A stretch of 64,000 bases of DNA from Rheinheimera lutimaris (GTDB lineage: Bacteria > Pseudomonadota > Gammaproteobacteria > Enterobacterales > Alteromonadaceae). Location: contig NZ_JABSOD010000006.1 in NCBI RefSeq assembly GCF_013283795.1, forward strand, positions 124,001 to 188,000, read 5' to 3'. Positions 31,206-39,262 of the stretch are shown one piece after another; within the stretch, counting starts at the first letter, position 1, and every line of letters starts with the position of its first letter. Both the position numbers and the translations under genes were made by a program. The notes under the pieces were generated by a model, which saw only the letters and a program-made list of their open reading frames with translations, made no database searches and was not told the origin of the DNA.

Positions 31206-32438
31206 ATGTCCGGGGTATTAACCATGATACTGGCAGGCGGTGAGGGCACGCGCTTAGCCCCGTTAACCGGTGTCAGAGCAAAACCTGCAGTACCGTTTGG
31301 CGGTAACTACCGCATTATCGATTTCGTGTTAAATAATTTTGTAAACTCGGATTTGCTGCAAATCTTTGTTATTACACAATTTAAATCGCACTCCTTAATG
31401 AAGCATTTAAGCCGCGCCTGGCGGGTTACCGGCTTAACCAACCGCTTTATTGACCCGATCCCGGCGCAAATGCAAACCGGTAAACACTGGTACCTGGGCA
31501 CGGCAGATGCCATCTATCAAAACCTGCATTTAATCCACGGCCTGGACCCGGAGCATGTTTGTGTGTTCGGTGGCGATCATATTTACAAGATGGATGTACG
31601 CCAGATGCTGGATTATCACCGCCACAAGCAAGCCGTGCTTACCGTAGCCGCTATTCCGGTGCCGGTAGAGCAGGCGCACGAATTCGGTGTAATTGAAGTT
31701 GATGCTGATGGCAAAATGATTGGCTTTGAAGAAAAGCCGAAAACCAATCCGAAAACCATCCCCGGCCGGCCGGGCTTTGTGCTGGCCTCAATGGGTAATT
31801 ACATTTTTGAAGCCAAAACTCTGGTGAGTGTGCTGGAAGAGGATGCTAAACAGGCCGATTCAAAACATGACTTCGGCCATAATATTATTCCAAAGCTGTA
31901 TCCGGCGGGCGAGGTGTATGTCTATGATTTCTCTTCTAACAGCATCCGTGGTGAAAGCGAGCGCAGCAGTGGTTACTGGCGTGATGTCGGCACCATAGAC
32001 TCCTATTACGACGCTAACATGGACCTGATTTCAGTAGAGCCACCGTTTGATTTATATAACAAATACTGGCCGCTGCGTGGCTACACGCCGCCGGTGCCGC
32101 CGGCCAAGTTTGTCCACGATGAAGCCAACCGCACCGGCCAGGCGATTAGTTCCATGGTGGCGTCCGGCTGTATTGTCAGCGGCTCTATTGTGTATCAATC
32201 TATTTTGGGTTTTAACGTGCATGTGCACAGCCACAGCTATATTGAAAAATGCGTGCTGATGGGCAATAACGATATTGGCCGTGGTTGTCGTATCCGCCGC
32301 GCCATTATTGATAAAGACGTTAAAATTGCACCGGGTACTATTATCGGTGAAGATCCGGTGCTGGATAAACAACGCTTTCATGTGTCGGCCAGCGGTGTGA
32401 TTGTGATCCCCAAAGGCGCAATGATTGGCTTTGACTAA
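31206..32438 (+). CDS. glgC: Glucose-1-phosphate adenylyltransferase (ADP-glucose pyrophosphorylase)
   Basis: Makes ADP-glucose from ATP and glucose-1-phosphate, the committed step of bacterial glycogen synthesis. The 410 residues have the N-terminal nucleotidyltransferase domain (LAGGEGTRLAPLTGVRAKPAVPFGG, FVFGGDHIYKMD-like segment, FEEKPK) and a C-terminal left-handed beta-helix (VSGSIVYQSILG, IDKDVKIAPGTIIGED). CAGGGAG precedes the ATG. It is 49 bp upstream of glgA. Confidence 0.97.
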   Translation: MSGVLTMILAGGEGTRLAPLTGVRAKPAVPFGGNYRIIDFVLNNFVNSDLLQIFVITQFKSHSLMKHLSRAWRVTGLTNRFIDPIPAQMQTGKHWYLGTADAIYQNLHLIHGLDPEHVCVFGGDHIYKMDVRQMLDYHRHKQAVLTVAAIPVPVEQAHEFGVIEVDADGKMIGFEEKPKTNPKTIPGRPGFVLASMGNYIFEAKTLVSVLEEDAKQADSKHDFGHNIIPKLYPAGEVYVYDFSSNSIRGESERSSGYWRDVGTIDSYYDANMDLISVEPPFDLYNKYWPLRGYTPPVPPAKFVHDEANRTGQAISSMVASGCIVSGSIVYQSILGFNVHVHSHSYIEKCVLMGNNDIGRGCRIRRAIIDKDVKIAPGTIIGEDPVLDKQRFHVSASGVIVIPKGAMIGFD

Positions 32439-32487
32439 GCCGGCAGTGTCAGCGTAAGCATAACGATTAGCAAAGGGCGGGGCCGTA

Positions 32488-33918
32488 GTGCGGATATTGT
32501 TTATATGTAGTGAGTATGAAGGCCTGGTTAAAACCGGCGGCCTGGCCGATGCCTGTCGCGGCCTGGCACAAAGCCTGTTGGCTGCCGGCCACCAGGTCAC
32601 GGTAATGTTGCCGCGCTATGGCGTATTGTATCAACACAGCACGGCTGAGTGGCAATCGGTGTATTTTAATCTGGCCGGGCGTGACTTTGGTTGTGCTGTA
32701 CGCCACTTTAACCTGGATGGTGTGGATATCGCCCTGATTGAGCATGATGATTTTTTCCGGCGTGAGCGGCCGTATGATGACGGCGAACATGGCTACAGTG
32801 ATAACCCGCTGCGCTTCGCGTTTTTTTGTAAAGCGGCACTGGAGTGGGCGCAGCAGTGCGAACAGCCGTTTGATCTGATCCACGGTCACGACTGGCAAAG
32901 CGCCGCTGCAGCGTATTATTTAAAGCAGCATTATGGCAACAGCAGCCTGGCGCAGGTGCCCTTTGTGTTCAGTATCCATAACGGTGCCTATCAGGAAAAG
33001 TGCGCGCCGCATTGGCGTCACGAGCTGGATATCGAACCGCAGCGGCATGATGACTTAAACTTTCTGGCCACGGCGCTAAGCTACGCCGATAAACTGAACA
33101 CCGTAAGTGCCGGTTATCGCGATGAGTTAATGCACGAGCCGCAGGCAGCCGGCCTGGCGGCGTTATATCAGCAGCGCGCAGCCGATTTCAGCGGCATTTT
33201 AAACGGCTGCGACTACGCTATCTGGCACCCGGCAAAAGATCCCTACCTTAGCGCGAATTTTGATGCCGCCGATTTAAGCGGCAAAGCGCTGTGCAAAGCG
33301 GCAGTGCGTGAGCAGTTACAGCTTAGTGATACCAAATTGCCGTTGGATACCAAAGTGCCGTTATTTGTCGGCGTAAGCCGGTTAACCGGGCAAAAAGGCT
33401 ATGACTATTTGCTGCCGGCATTAACGCTGTGGTTGGCTCATACTACAGCGCAAGTAGTTATTATGGGCACCGGCGAGGCCCGTTATTGCAACGCGCTTAA
33501 TACCTTGCAACAGCAATTTCCTGCGCAGTTTCGCTTTGTGCACGGCTTTAGCGAAGCCATGGCGCATCAACTGGAAGCGGCCGGTGATTTTTTCCTGATG
33601 CCATCCTTATTTGAACCCTGCGGTTTAAACCAGTTATACAGCCTGCGTTATGGCACTGTGCCGCTGGTACGTTTAACCGGCGGCTTAAAAGATACGGTAA
33701 AACCCTGGCCCGGCCGCGGCGCTACCGGTATCGGTTTTTACGAACCGGACATCAGCGCTACGCTGCAGGCGTTAAAACAAGCTGAAGAGTTATACAGTAA
33801 GCCGCGCAGTTACCGCACTGTGCAACAAAACGGTATGGCACAAAATTTCAGCTGGCCCAAAGCGGCTGAGCACTATGTAGCGCTGTATAAACAAGCACTC
33901 TGGATAAAAGCGCATTAA
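32488..33918 (+). CDS. glgA: Glycogen synthase (ADP-glucose type)
   Basis: GT5 enzyme that adds glucose from ADP-glucose to the growing alpha-1,4-glucan. 476 residues from a GTG start. The N-terminal substrate loop is EGLVKTGGLADACRGL (K-x-G-G-L), with VFSIHNGAYQ in the first Rossmann half and FLMPSLFEPCGLNQLYSLRYGT and GGLKDTV in the second. Together with glgC it forms a two-gene unit. Confidence 0.96.
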   Translation: MRILFICSEYEGLVKTGGLADACRGLAQSLLAAGHQVTVMLPRYGVLYQHSTAEWQSVYFNLAGRDFGCAVRHFNLDGVDIALIEHDDFFRRERPYDDGEHGYSDNPLRFAFFCKAALEWAQQCEQPFDLIHGHDWQSAAAAYYLKQHYGNSSLAQVPFVFSIHNGAYQEKCAPHWRHELDIEPQRHDDLNFLATALSYADKLNTVSAGYRDELMHEPQAAGLAALYQQRAADFSGILNGCDYAIWHPAKDPYLSANFDAADLSGKALCKAAVREQLQLSDTKLPLDTKVPLFVGVSRLTGQKGYDYLLPALTLWLAHTTAQVVIMGTGEARYCNALNTLQQQFPAQFRFVHGFSEAMAHQLEAAGDFFLMPSLFEPCGLNQLYSLRYGTVPLVRLTGGLKDTVKPWPGRGATGIGFYEPDISATLQALKQAEELYSKPRSYRTVQQNGMAQNFSWPKAAEHYVALYKQALWIKAH

Positions 33919-34032
33919 AAAACAGCAAACAGATTGCAAGCCCGAAGACCGGGCGTTACCTTGCCATAATCTGATGTTAAGCTTACTGTTAATTTGCAAG
34001 GCGGCATGCCGCTCACTTCATCGGGGTTTTTT

Positions 34033-34590
34033 ATGGATGCATTGACGTTACTTACCGGTCGTTTTTCTTCTGCGCGTTTAACCGAACCGGCACCGTCCGG
34101 CGAGGTGCTGGAAAACATCAAACGTGCGGCACTGCAGGTGCCGGATCACGGCAATTTACGGCCATGGCGTTTTGTTATCGCCGAAGGGCGTCAGGCACTG
34201 TGCCGCCTCGGTGATATTTTTGCTGAAGCGGCGGTAGAGGACGATCCGGTTATTGCCACTGAACTGTTAGAGCGGGCGCGGCAATTACCGCTGCGCGCAC
34301 CTATGGTCATTATCTGTATCGCCAAAGCGGTAGAGCACGCTAAAGTGCCGTTAATTGAGCAGCAACACTCAGCCGCCTGTGCTGTTATGGCGATGCAACA
34401 AGCCGCCTTTGCTCAGGGCTTTGGTGGCATCTGGCGCACCGGCGCTTATGCTCAGCTGGATTTTGTCAAACAAGCATTAGAACTGGGCGAAGACGATGAG
34501 ATTGTCGGTTTCCTGTATTTGGGCACGCCCAACAGCGAACCGGCCAAGCGCCACACGCCGGACCCGGCAGAGTATTTCTCCTACCTGTAA
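34033..34590 (+). CDS. YdjA-like nitroreductase
   Basis: 185 residues from the ATG at 34033, with CGGGG upstream; the longer ORF from 33994 is not supported. A minimal FMN-dependent nitroreductase fold: RFSSARLTEPAPSGEVLENIKRAALQVPDHGNLRPWRF gives the FMN phosphate site, and QAAFAQGFGGIWRTGAY and FLYLGTP the second half. It closely resembles E. coli YdjA, which lies next to sppA there; here sppA is 5 kb away. The physiological substrate is unknown. Confidence 0.88.
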   Translation: MDALTLLTGRFSSARLTEPAPSGEVLENIKRAALQVPDHGNLRPWRFVIAEGRQALCRLGDIFAEAAVEDDPVIATELLERARQLPLRAPMVIICIAKAVEHAKVPLIEQQHSAACAVMAMQQAAFAQGFGGIWRTGAYAQLDFVKQALELGEDDEIVGFLYLGTPNSEPAKRHTPDPAEYFSYL

Positions 34591-34604
34591 CGCCTTTGCA
34601 GCAA

Positions 34605-34648
34605 ATCCAAAGAGCCGCAACGCTCTTTGGATGCAGCGCTCTTTGGAT
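34605..34648 (+). repeat. Hairpin with a duplicated 3' arm upstream of the toxin-antitoxin pair
   Basis: ATCCAAAGAGC (34605-34615) pairs perfectly with GCTCTTTGGAT at 34622-34632, and an identical second copy of that arm lies at 34638-34648. The 5' arm can therefore form either of two mutually exclusive hairpins. There is no U-run. Confidence 0.6.
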
Positions 34649-34672
34649 GCCCTGACAATTTCCAGCCCTTAC

Positions 34673-34702
34673 TTGCGGCAATCTGCCGTACAGGTCTATA
34701 CT
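34673..34702 (+). promoter_or_regulatory. Possible promoter of the TacA/TacT-type pair
   Basis: TATACT at 34697-34702 is a good -10 element, with TTGCGG 18 bp upstream as a weak -35. The antitoxin start is 30 bp further on, with AGAGG before it. Autoregulation by the antitoxin would act here. Confidence 0.35.
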
Positions 34703-34732
34703 TAGCACGTTTTTTATACAACAGAGGTTGTT

Positions 34733-35008
34733 ATGGCCGCAGAGCTTCGTGAACGCATTGAAATGCGTGTAGATGCAGAAACCAAACAGCTGGCCGAACG
34801 TGCTGCAGCGGCTTTGGGTTGTGCTTCTTTAACCGAGTTTATGGTGCGTCTTATCCGCGACAATGCGCCTGGCATCCTGCAGGCACAAACCGCAATTAAG
34901 TTAACGTCAGCACAGTTTGATCAGTTCATCCAGGTGTGTGAATCCGCTCCTGCTCCTTATGCACGGCTGAAAGCCGCTGCCGATTTGTTGGATAAAGAGG
35001 GCTTTTAA
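34733..35008 (+). CDS. tacA: DUF1778 (TacA-type) antitoxin
   Basis: 91 residues. An N-terminal ribbon-helix-helix segment (ERIEMRVDAETKQLAERAAAALGCASLTEFMVRLIRDNA, about residues 5-48) binds DNA, and the C-terminal tail (FDQFIQVCESAPAPYARLKAAADLL) would wrap the toxin. DUF1778 proteins neutralise GNAT toxins and repress their own operon. The stop directly abuts the start of the toxin gene. Confidence 0.88.
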   Translation: MAAELRERIEMRVDAETKQLAERAAAALGCASLTEFMVRLIRDNAPGILQAQTAIKLTSAQFDQFIQVCESAPAPYARLKAAADLLDKEGF

Positions 35009-35524
35009 TTGGCTCTGGCGCCGGCATTTGTGCAGGCTGATGCCCGGTTGCATGCTTTAAAAGCGTTTGATTGCGGCAAAGCCAGCCTGAATACCTATCT
35101 GAGTCGTTACGCTATTCGCAACAGTGAGTTGGGGTTAAGCCGCACTTGGGTGCTGGCAGAGCAAAGCCCGCAGCCAAAAGCAGCGATAGCCGCGTATTTT
35201 ACCCTGGCCGGCAGTACAGTGTTACGCGCTGATTTACCAAAGACAGCCAGTTCGTTACCGGCTTATCCGGTACCTGTAGTCATACTGGCACGCCTTGGCG
35301 TGTCGCTAACGCACCAGGGGCAGCAGTTAGGTGCTAAAACCTTAGTGCAGGCTCTGCGCACCGCTCGTGAGTTGTCAGAACGGGGTTTACCGGCATTCGG
35401 TGTGATTCTGGATGTACTGGATGATGACGCACTGCAGTTCTATCAACATATGGGTATGTTTGCACCTTTAACTGACCAGCCCAGGCGCTTGTTTGTAGCT
35501 ATGGAAACTATTCGTCAGCTTTAG
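35009..35524 (+). CDS. tacT: GNAT toxin of the TacT type
   Basis: 171 residues from a TTG start, with AAAGAGGG about 8 bp upstream and no gap to the antitoxin. TacT-family enzymes acetylate the amino group of charged aminoacyl-tRNA and stop translation. Visible are the N-terminal segment FDCGKASLNTYLSRYA, the acetyl-CoA loop LGVSLTHQGQQLGAKTLVQALR, and the C-terminal DDDALQFYQHMGM with the Tyr usual in this family. Both genes look intact. They mark the left edge of the AT-rich accessory block. Confidence 0.88.
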   Translation: MALAPAFVQADARLHALKAFDCGKASLNTYLSRYAIRNSELGLSRTWVLAEQSPQPKAAIAAYFTLAGSTVLRADLPKTASSLPAYPVPVVILARLGVSLTHQGQQLGAKTLVQALRTARELSERGLPAFGVILDVLDDDALQFYQHMGMFAPLTDQPRRLFVAMETIRQL

Positions 35525-35770
35525 ATTTAAACCAAACTAACACTGCATATATGTTGTGTATGCGAAATACTTTCGCTAAGTTAAATGCTTAATGTGGCGA
35601 GTACGGAGATATAACGCACACTTGTTTTTTATGGTGCGTGGTAATTGGTTGGTATTTTATTGCTTTTATTCAATAAGTTAACAGCCATTGTCTGTATTGT
35701 ATGATATGAAAAAACAGTAATGCTAAAAATAAAATTTTAGCCTCATAGGTCAGCGAGGACTATAGGAAAT
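35525..35770. other. AT-rich junction between the toxin gene and the accessory block
   Basis: This 246-bp stretch has no convincing ORF. It holds a small perfect hairpin (GCGAAATACTTTCGC, 35562-35576) and a looser one (ACGCAC at 35614, GTGCGT at 35634). AACTAAC at 35534 and GTTAAAT at 35580 fit integron core-site patterns but are only 53 bp end to end with little pairing. Base composition drops sharply here relative to the toxin gene. Confidence 0.5.
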
Positions 35771-36901
35771 ATGGATAATTATGTTGATGCCTTGAATGCT
35801 ATTTCAAAAGCGTGTGCTAATGCTTCAAAAACATATGAAGATGAAGGTTTTGGTGATTTATTAGCTAAGTTAGAAGAAGCAATTCGAACAATTGGACGGG
35901 CATCTTCAAACTCATGGATTGGTTATCAGTCATGTGTTTACTATAAAAATTTTAAGACTCCTAAACCTGGAGATCATTTTAGTTCTGAGTGGGGGTTCCA
36001 AAGTTCATTTGTTCAACCTGTCTCTGAAAATTGGGTAGAGTACAGTCCGGAGGACGTAAAGCGACTGATATTTGATATGGCAGAAGTCCCAGAAGATTCA
36101 GACTATGTACAAAAATCTATAAAGGTTGGAGAGAAATTTTCTAGCTTAAAAGATGAACTGGTGACATTGTTAACAGTAATAGTTGAGAGCACAAAATCTG
36201 AGTCCATTGAAGAAATTAGAGATGCGGCAAAAAAACTAAAATCACATTACACGCAAGAGCAGCTAATCTCAGTTCGAAGTCCCAAAGGTCAATTTATCAC
36301 AAGAGACTCATTAGCTATGTCTCAGGGAGTAATTGCTCCCCCACATATTGCAGTTCAATGCTGGCTATTGTCTTTTCAGTCGTATTTCACTCAAATTGAG
36401 GAGTTGGGAAAGCTTGCAGATCGTGTCGCGACATATTTGCGTCAAAAATATAGAAACACAACAAATCACAAAAGCATAGTTGATGGAAAGGTGTTTATTG
36501 GGCACGGTAGAAGTTCAGTCTGGAAAGACCTGTCTCATTTTCTTTCAGATCGGCTTAAATTGGAATGGGACGAGTTCAACCGAGAGTCTTCGGCAGGAAT
36601 TTCGATAAAGGACCGTTTGGAAGCAATGTTGGATCAAGCTTCGTTTGCCTTCTTAATAATGACTGCTGAAGATGAGCACATTGATTCCACGATTCATGCT
36701 CGGGAGAATGTGATACATGAAGTCGGTTTATTTCAAGGTAGGCTTACATTCAAACGAGCAATTATCTTGCTGGAGGATGGTTGTGAAGAGTTTTCAAATA
36801 TTCATGGCGTTGGTCAAATACGATTTCCTAAAGGAAACGTTCGTGCTGCTTTTGAAGATATACGGATGGTTTTGGAACGTGAAGGGCTTATTCCTGAATA
36901 A
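35771..36901 (+). CDS. TIR-like (PF10137-type) nucleotide-binding protein, candidate NADase effector
   Basis: 376 residues. The C-terminal domain (about 238-370) has the features of the predicted nucleotide-binding TIR-like family used as an NADase effector in some anti-phage systems: KVFIGHGRS at its start, then FAFLIMTAEDE, and RENVIHEVGLFQGRL containing the likely catalytic Glu317. The N-terminal 235 residues are helical and match nothing I recognise; they could sense a trigger or drive oligomerisation. AGGA stands 3 bp before the ATG. Base composition is much more AT-rich than the flanking core genes, indicating transfer. An attC-like palindrome follows. Function in defence is inferred from the domain. 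Confidence 0.75.
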   Translation: MDNYVDALNAISKACANASKTYEDEGFGDLLAKLEEAIRTIGRASSNSWIGYQSCVYYKNFKTPKPGDHFSSEWGFQSSFVQPVSENWVEYSPEDVKRLIFDMAEVPEDSDYVQKSIKVGEKFSSLKDELVTLLTVIVESTKSESIEEIRDAAKKLKSHYTQEQLISVRSPKGQFITRDSLAMSQGVIAPPHIAVQCWLLSFQSYFTQIEELGKLADRVATYLRQKYRNTTNHKSIVDGKVFIGHGRSSVWKDLSHFLSDRLKLEWDEFNRESSAGISIKDRLEAMLDQASFAFLIMTAEDEHIDSTIHARENVIHEVGLFQGRLTFKRAIILLEDGCEEFSNIHGVGQIRFPKGNVRAAFEDIRMVLEREGLIPE

Positions 36902-36905
36902 ATAA

Positions 36906-36985
36906 TACTAACAAGCAATTATATTGGTCATTGCTGCGGCATCAACCCGTTGTGCGGCTTTCCGTACTGAATTTTTGCTGTAGGT
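36906..36985 (+). repeat. attC-like recombination site 1
   Basis: An 80-bp imperfect palindrome fills the gap between the TIR-like gene and the next gene. It begins TACTAAC (5 of 7 to RYYYAAC), runs CTAACAAGCAA against a pairing TTTTTGCTGTAGG at the far end, and ends TGTAGGT (5 of 7 to GTTRRRY). The position, 5 bp after one stop and 20 bp before the next start, is as in integron cassettes. Cores are degenerate. Confidence 0.45.
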
Positions 36986-37004
36986 TTGAATAGGAGAATG
37001 CAGC

Positions 37005-37547
37005 TTGAGTAGAGAATCTTATGAAATGGAGCGTCGATGTGTTGATAGACACAACGATTTGGCCCGCAATATAAACAGAATGGGACAAGAACAAGCCAGA
37101 ATGATGACGAACGAGAATATAAATGTAGCAAAAGAAGTTGTGGCTCATGCTTATGGAAAAGCTAACTCATATACCAATGTGATTATCGCTGCGGGTTACG
37201 TTGGGTTTTTCACGCTATGGGGAAGTTTAAAGAACGATTTACCTTTGTGGGCGATTCTAGTATCAGGGGCACTTATTTTAATCTCGCTTCTAATATTTAT
37301 AGGATTTGAGATATATAAAATGATTAGCAGTTCAGTGCAAATGCATAGGATATCTAAACGGTTACAGACTCCAGATATGGGAACACTGGCAGCAATTCAA
37401 CAAATTGAACGGGAAAGCTCATTACGTAACGCCAAAGTATGGGTATTCGCAGTTATACCAACAGTAGTAACTGGCTTTGGGGCTGGTTTGGTGTTGCTTT
37501 TTTGTTTTCTAATTGAGTTTTTATCACCTTATTTACAGCAAAACTAG
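37005..37547 (+). CDS. Small membrane protein in the accessory block
   Basis: 180 residues from a TTG start preceded by TAGGAG at 8 bp spacing; the ATG at 36998 runs into a stop in its own frame. A charged N-terminal helix of about 50 residues is followed by membrane segments at about 57-76, 82-104 and 145-172, with a cytosolic helix between the second and third. No family was recognised. It follows the TIR-like gene across an attC-like site, so a functional link is possible but not shown. Confidence 0.65.
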   Translation: MSRESYEMERRCVDRHNDLARNINRMGQEQARMMTNENINVAKEVVAHAYGKANSYTNVIIAAGYVGFFTLWGSLKNDLPLWAILVSGALILISLLIFIGFEIYKMISSSVQMHRISKRLQTPDMGTLAAIQQIERESSLRNAKVWVFAVIPTVVTGFGAGLVLLFCFLIEFLSPYLQQN

Positions 37548-37563
37548 CATATAAAAAGCAGTC

Positions 37564-37587
37564 AGACGCACATTGCGTCTCTGTTTT
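37564..37587 (+). terminator. Hairpin after the small membrane protein gene
   Basis: AGACGCA, CAT loop, and TGCGTCT form a perfect 7-bp stem followed by CTGTTTTC. It looks like a weak terminator; an extended imperfect stem (AAAAGCAG on the left, CTGTTTT on the right) could also be the core of a cassette-boundary palindrome. Confidence 0.45.
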
Positions 37588-37619
37588 CAGAGGGGGCTTT
37601 GAAATCATGGAAGGATGCA

Positions 37620-38387
37620 ATGGATTCTAGTGTGGACGTTATAGCATCATTTTGGGCAATGGTTGGCATAGCCTTTGCTGCCATTTTAAGCGCTATTGGT
37701 TACTGGTATAGGGGCTGGGTTGAATCAAAGCGCAGCGCCAGGCAGGTGCTGTATCTCTTGCTTGAAATCAGACATGCACTTTCTGCATCTATTTTCGATT
37801 CAAGTAAAGCAGCAAAAGAGTACCTTATTCATTACGCTGATCGATTAAGCACCCATGGGTTTGATATACAGTTAGAGGAAGTCGAAACCAAAGTAGGCGA
37901 GATCGTCAAGGATTACTTTAGCCGTGTCGCCGAGATTTCTAAGACCGATATAAATGAAAGACTGCTTCAGCCATTCGAAGATTCACTATCCAGGTTGTCT
38001 CAGGACTCGCCTGTACTAGCATATAGATTGCGAGGAAAGGAGAAGCTGGAGCTTTTGGCGAAGCTCAATGCTACGCACATTTCCAAAAGTGAGCACGGAA
38101 TCATTACTGAGATAGGCGAACAGTGGGCAAAAGAAGCAATGTTGAAATTCACGAAAGAGATGGAAAAGAGCGCATTGCAAAAGATTTCAAATCACCTAGA
38201 TGAAGAAATCCTGACGCTCTCGTTTCACTGCGGCTGTCTAGAGTATGTTAGATGCAAAAAGATTCTATCGGTAAAGTTCGGAGCCTTTGATAAAAAGCTA
38301 TTTTCGGAGCTAGACAAACTTATAGATGAGTTTGTTTCTAAAATTATGGAAGAAGCTAACAAATCGATACAGCCAACAAACGGCTGA
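37620..38387 (+). CDS. Single-pass membrane protein in the accessory block
   Basis: 255 residues from the ATG at 37620 with AAGGA upstream; a TTG at 37599 is an alternative start. One membrane segment (about residues 7-29) is followed by a cytosolic helical domain of over 200 residues rich in Lys and Glu. No family recognised. The C-terminus reads ANKSIQPTNG, a tail often seen in integron-cassette proteins because the gene end runs into the recombination site. A short attC-like element overlaps the stop. Confidence 0.65.
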   Translation: MDSSVDVIASFWAMVGIAFAAILSAIGYWYRGWVESKRSARQVLYLLLEIRHALSASIFDSSKAAKEYLIHYADRLSTHGFDIQLEEVETKVGEIVKDYFSRVAEISKTDINERLLQPFEDSLSRLSQDSPVLAYRLRGKEKLELLAKLNATHISKSEHGIITEIGEQWAKEAMLKFTKEMEKSALQKISNHLDEEILTLSFHCGCLEYVRCKKILSVKFGAFDKKLFSELDKLIDEFVSKIMEEANKSIQPTNG

Positions 38388-38395
38388 TCTTAGAT
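38354..38395 (+). repeat. Short attC-like element 2
   Basis: AGCTAAC (38354, 6 of 7 to RYYYAAC) and CTTAGAT (38389, 6 of 7 to GTTRRRY) frame a perfect inner hairpin CAGCC/GGCTG. At 42 bp it is shorter than usual attC sites, so it may be a deleted copy. It overlaps the 3' end of the preceding gene and ends 27 bp before the next start. Confidence 0.35.
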
Positions 38396-38421
38396 ATCTG
38401 TGGTGAAATCAAGGGCGTGAG

Positions 38422-39210
38422 ATGGAAACTGAATACTATTGGTGGGATTTAGAAGAATCTACATTCAAAGGTGTCCTTTACGATTCTATAAATACGTACT
38501 TCTTGCATGATCACCCCTACAAAGACTGGGAAGAATTTTCTACCGCAGATCCTCATATGGCGTATGCTCATTTAACCTATGTTAGATTTGACGCTCTCGA
38601 ACAACAATTTGTCGACCTGAGAGTTATTCCTCAAATGCTAGGTGCGAAAGCGGTACCTTTGCCGTCATTGGTTCAAGATATAAATAGGTATGATTGGTTA
38701 AAATCTATCGTTGATCTGGCTTTGTTTCGCTTTGCTAGTTTGAGAGACATTGCATATCACTTTGTGAACGAAGTTCTGGAAATTAATCTACCGGACCATA
38801 AGCTTAATATTAAACAACTGGGTAAAGTTCTGAAGGATAAATATCCTGAAATTTTAGAACATTTAAAAACATTAGATAAAACAGGGATGCCCCTGCGGCA
38901 AGACCGTAATGAACGAGCACACAAAGGTTTTTGTAATCTATATACCGAAGACGATCAAATGTTTAAAAATATGGCATGGTCAGAATCCCATAGCATGTGC
39001 ATTACAGGTTATGACTTGGTGGCAACTTATGAAAAATCGCGAGACGAGATATACAACATCGTAGTGAAAGAGGTCAAGGAAGCTCTTCAGGCGTGTGTAG
39101 AGTTATCAGATGATCTTTATGTCTATTACCGTGATAGGCATGACGCTCTATCAAAAAACTCTAGATGTGGTGTCTCGCATCACTTTCATGGTTACCATAG
39201 AGAAAGGTAG
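38422..39210 (+). CDS. HEPN-like protein with an RX4H motif
   Basis: 262 residues, mostly helical. Residues 162-167 read RNERAH, matching the RX4-6H signature of HEPN ribonucleases, and the arrangement resembles the Cthe_2314-type HEPN family (DWLKSIVDLALFRFASLRDIAYHF before the motif, long helices after it). HEPN domains are RNases in many toxin-antitoxin and anti-phage systems; activity here is inferred. The His-rich tail (CGVSHHFHGYHRER) is unusual. No membrane segment. It is AT-rich like its neighbours and starts 27 bp after the attC-like element 2. Confidence 0.55.
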   Translation: METEYYWWDLEESTFKGVLYDSINTYFLHDHPYKDWEEFSTADPHMAYAHLTYVRFDALEQQFVDLRVIPQMLGAKAVPLPSLVQDINRYDWLKSIVDLALFRFASLRDIAYHFVNEVLEINLPDHKLNIKQLGKVLKDKYPEILEHLKTLDKTGMPLRQDRNERAHKGFCNLYTEDDQMFKNMAWSESHSMCITGYDLVATYEKSRDEIYNIVVKEVKEALQACVELSDDLYVYYRDRHDALSKNSRCGVSHHFHGYHRER

Positions 39211-39262
39211 CTAATAAACTACTAGCTACTACAGCAAATTCTTATAAAACAAGGAGATGTAA

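Noticed and set aside
31055-31243. 62-residue ORF with a hydrophobic segment before glgC
   Set aside because: It starts just after the second terminator hairpin, has no ribosome-binding site and overlaps the glgC start by 38 bp. glgC has its own good start.
35534-35586. Possible attC-like site after the toxin gene (AACTAAC...GTTAAAT)
   Set aside because: The core strings fit, but the arms do not pair well and the span is only 53 bp; described only within the junction entry.
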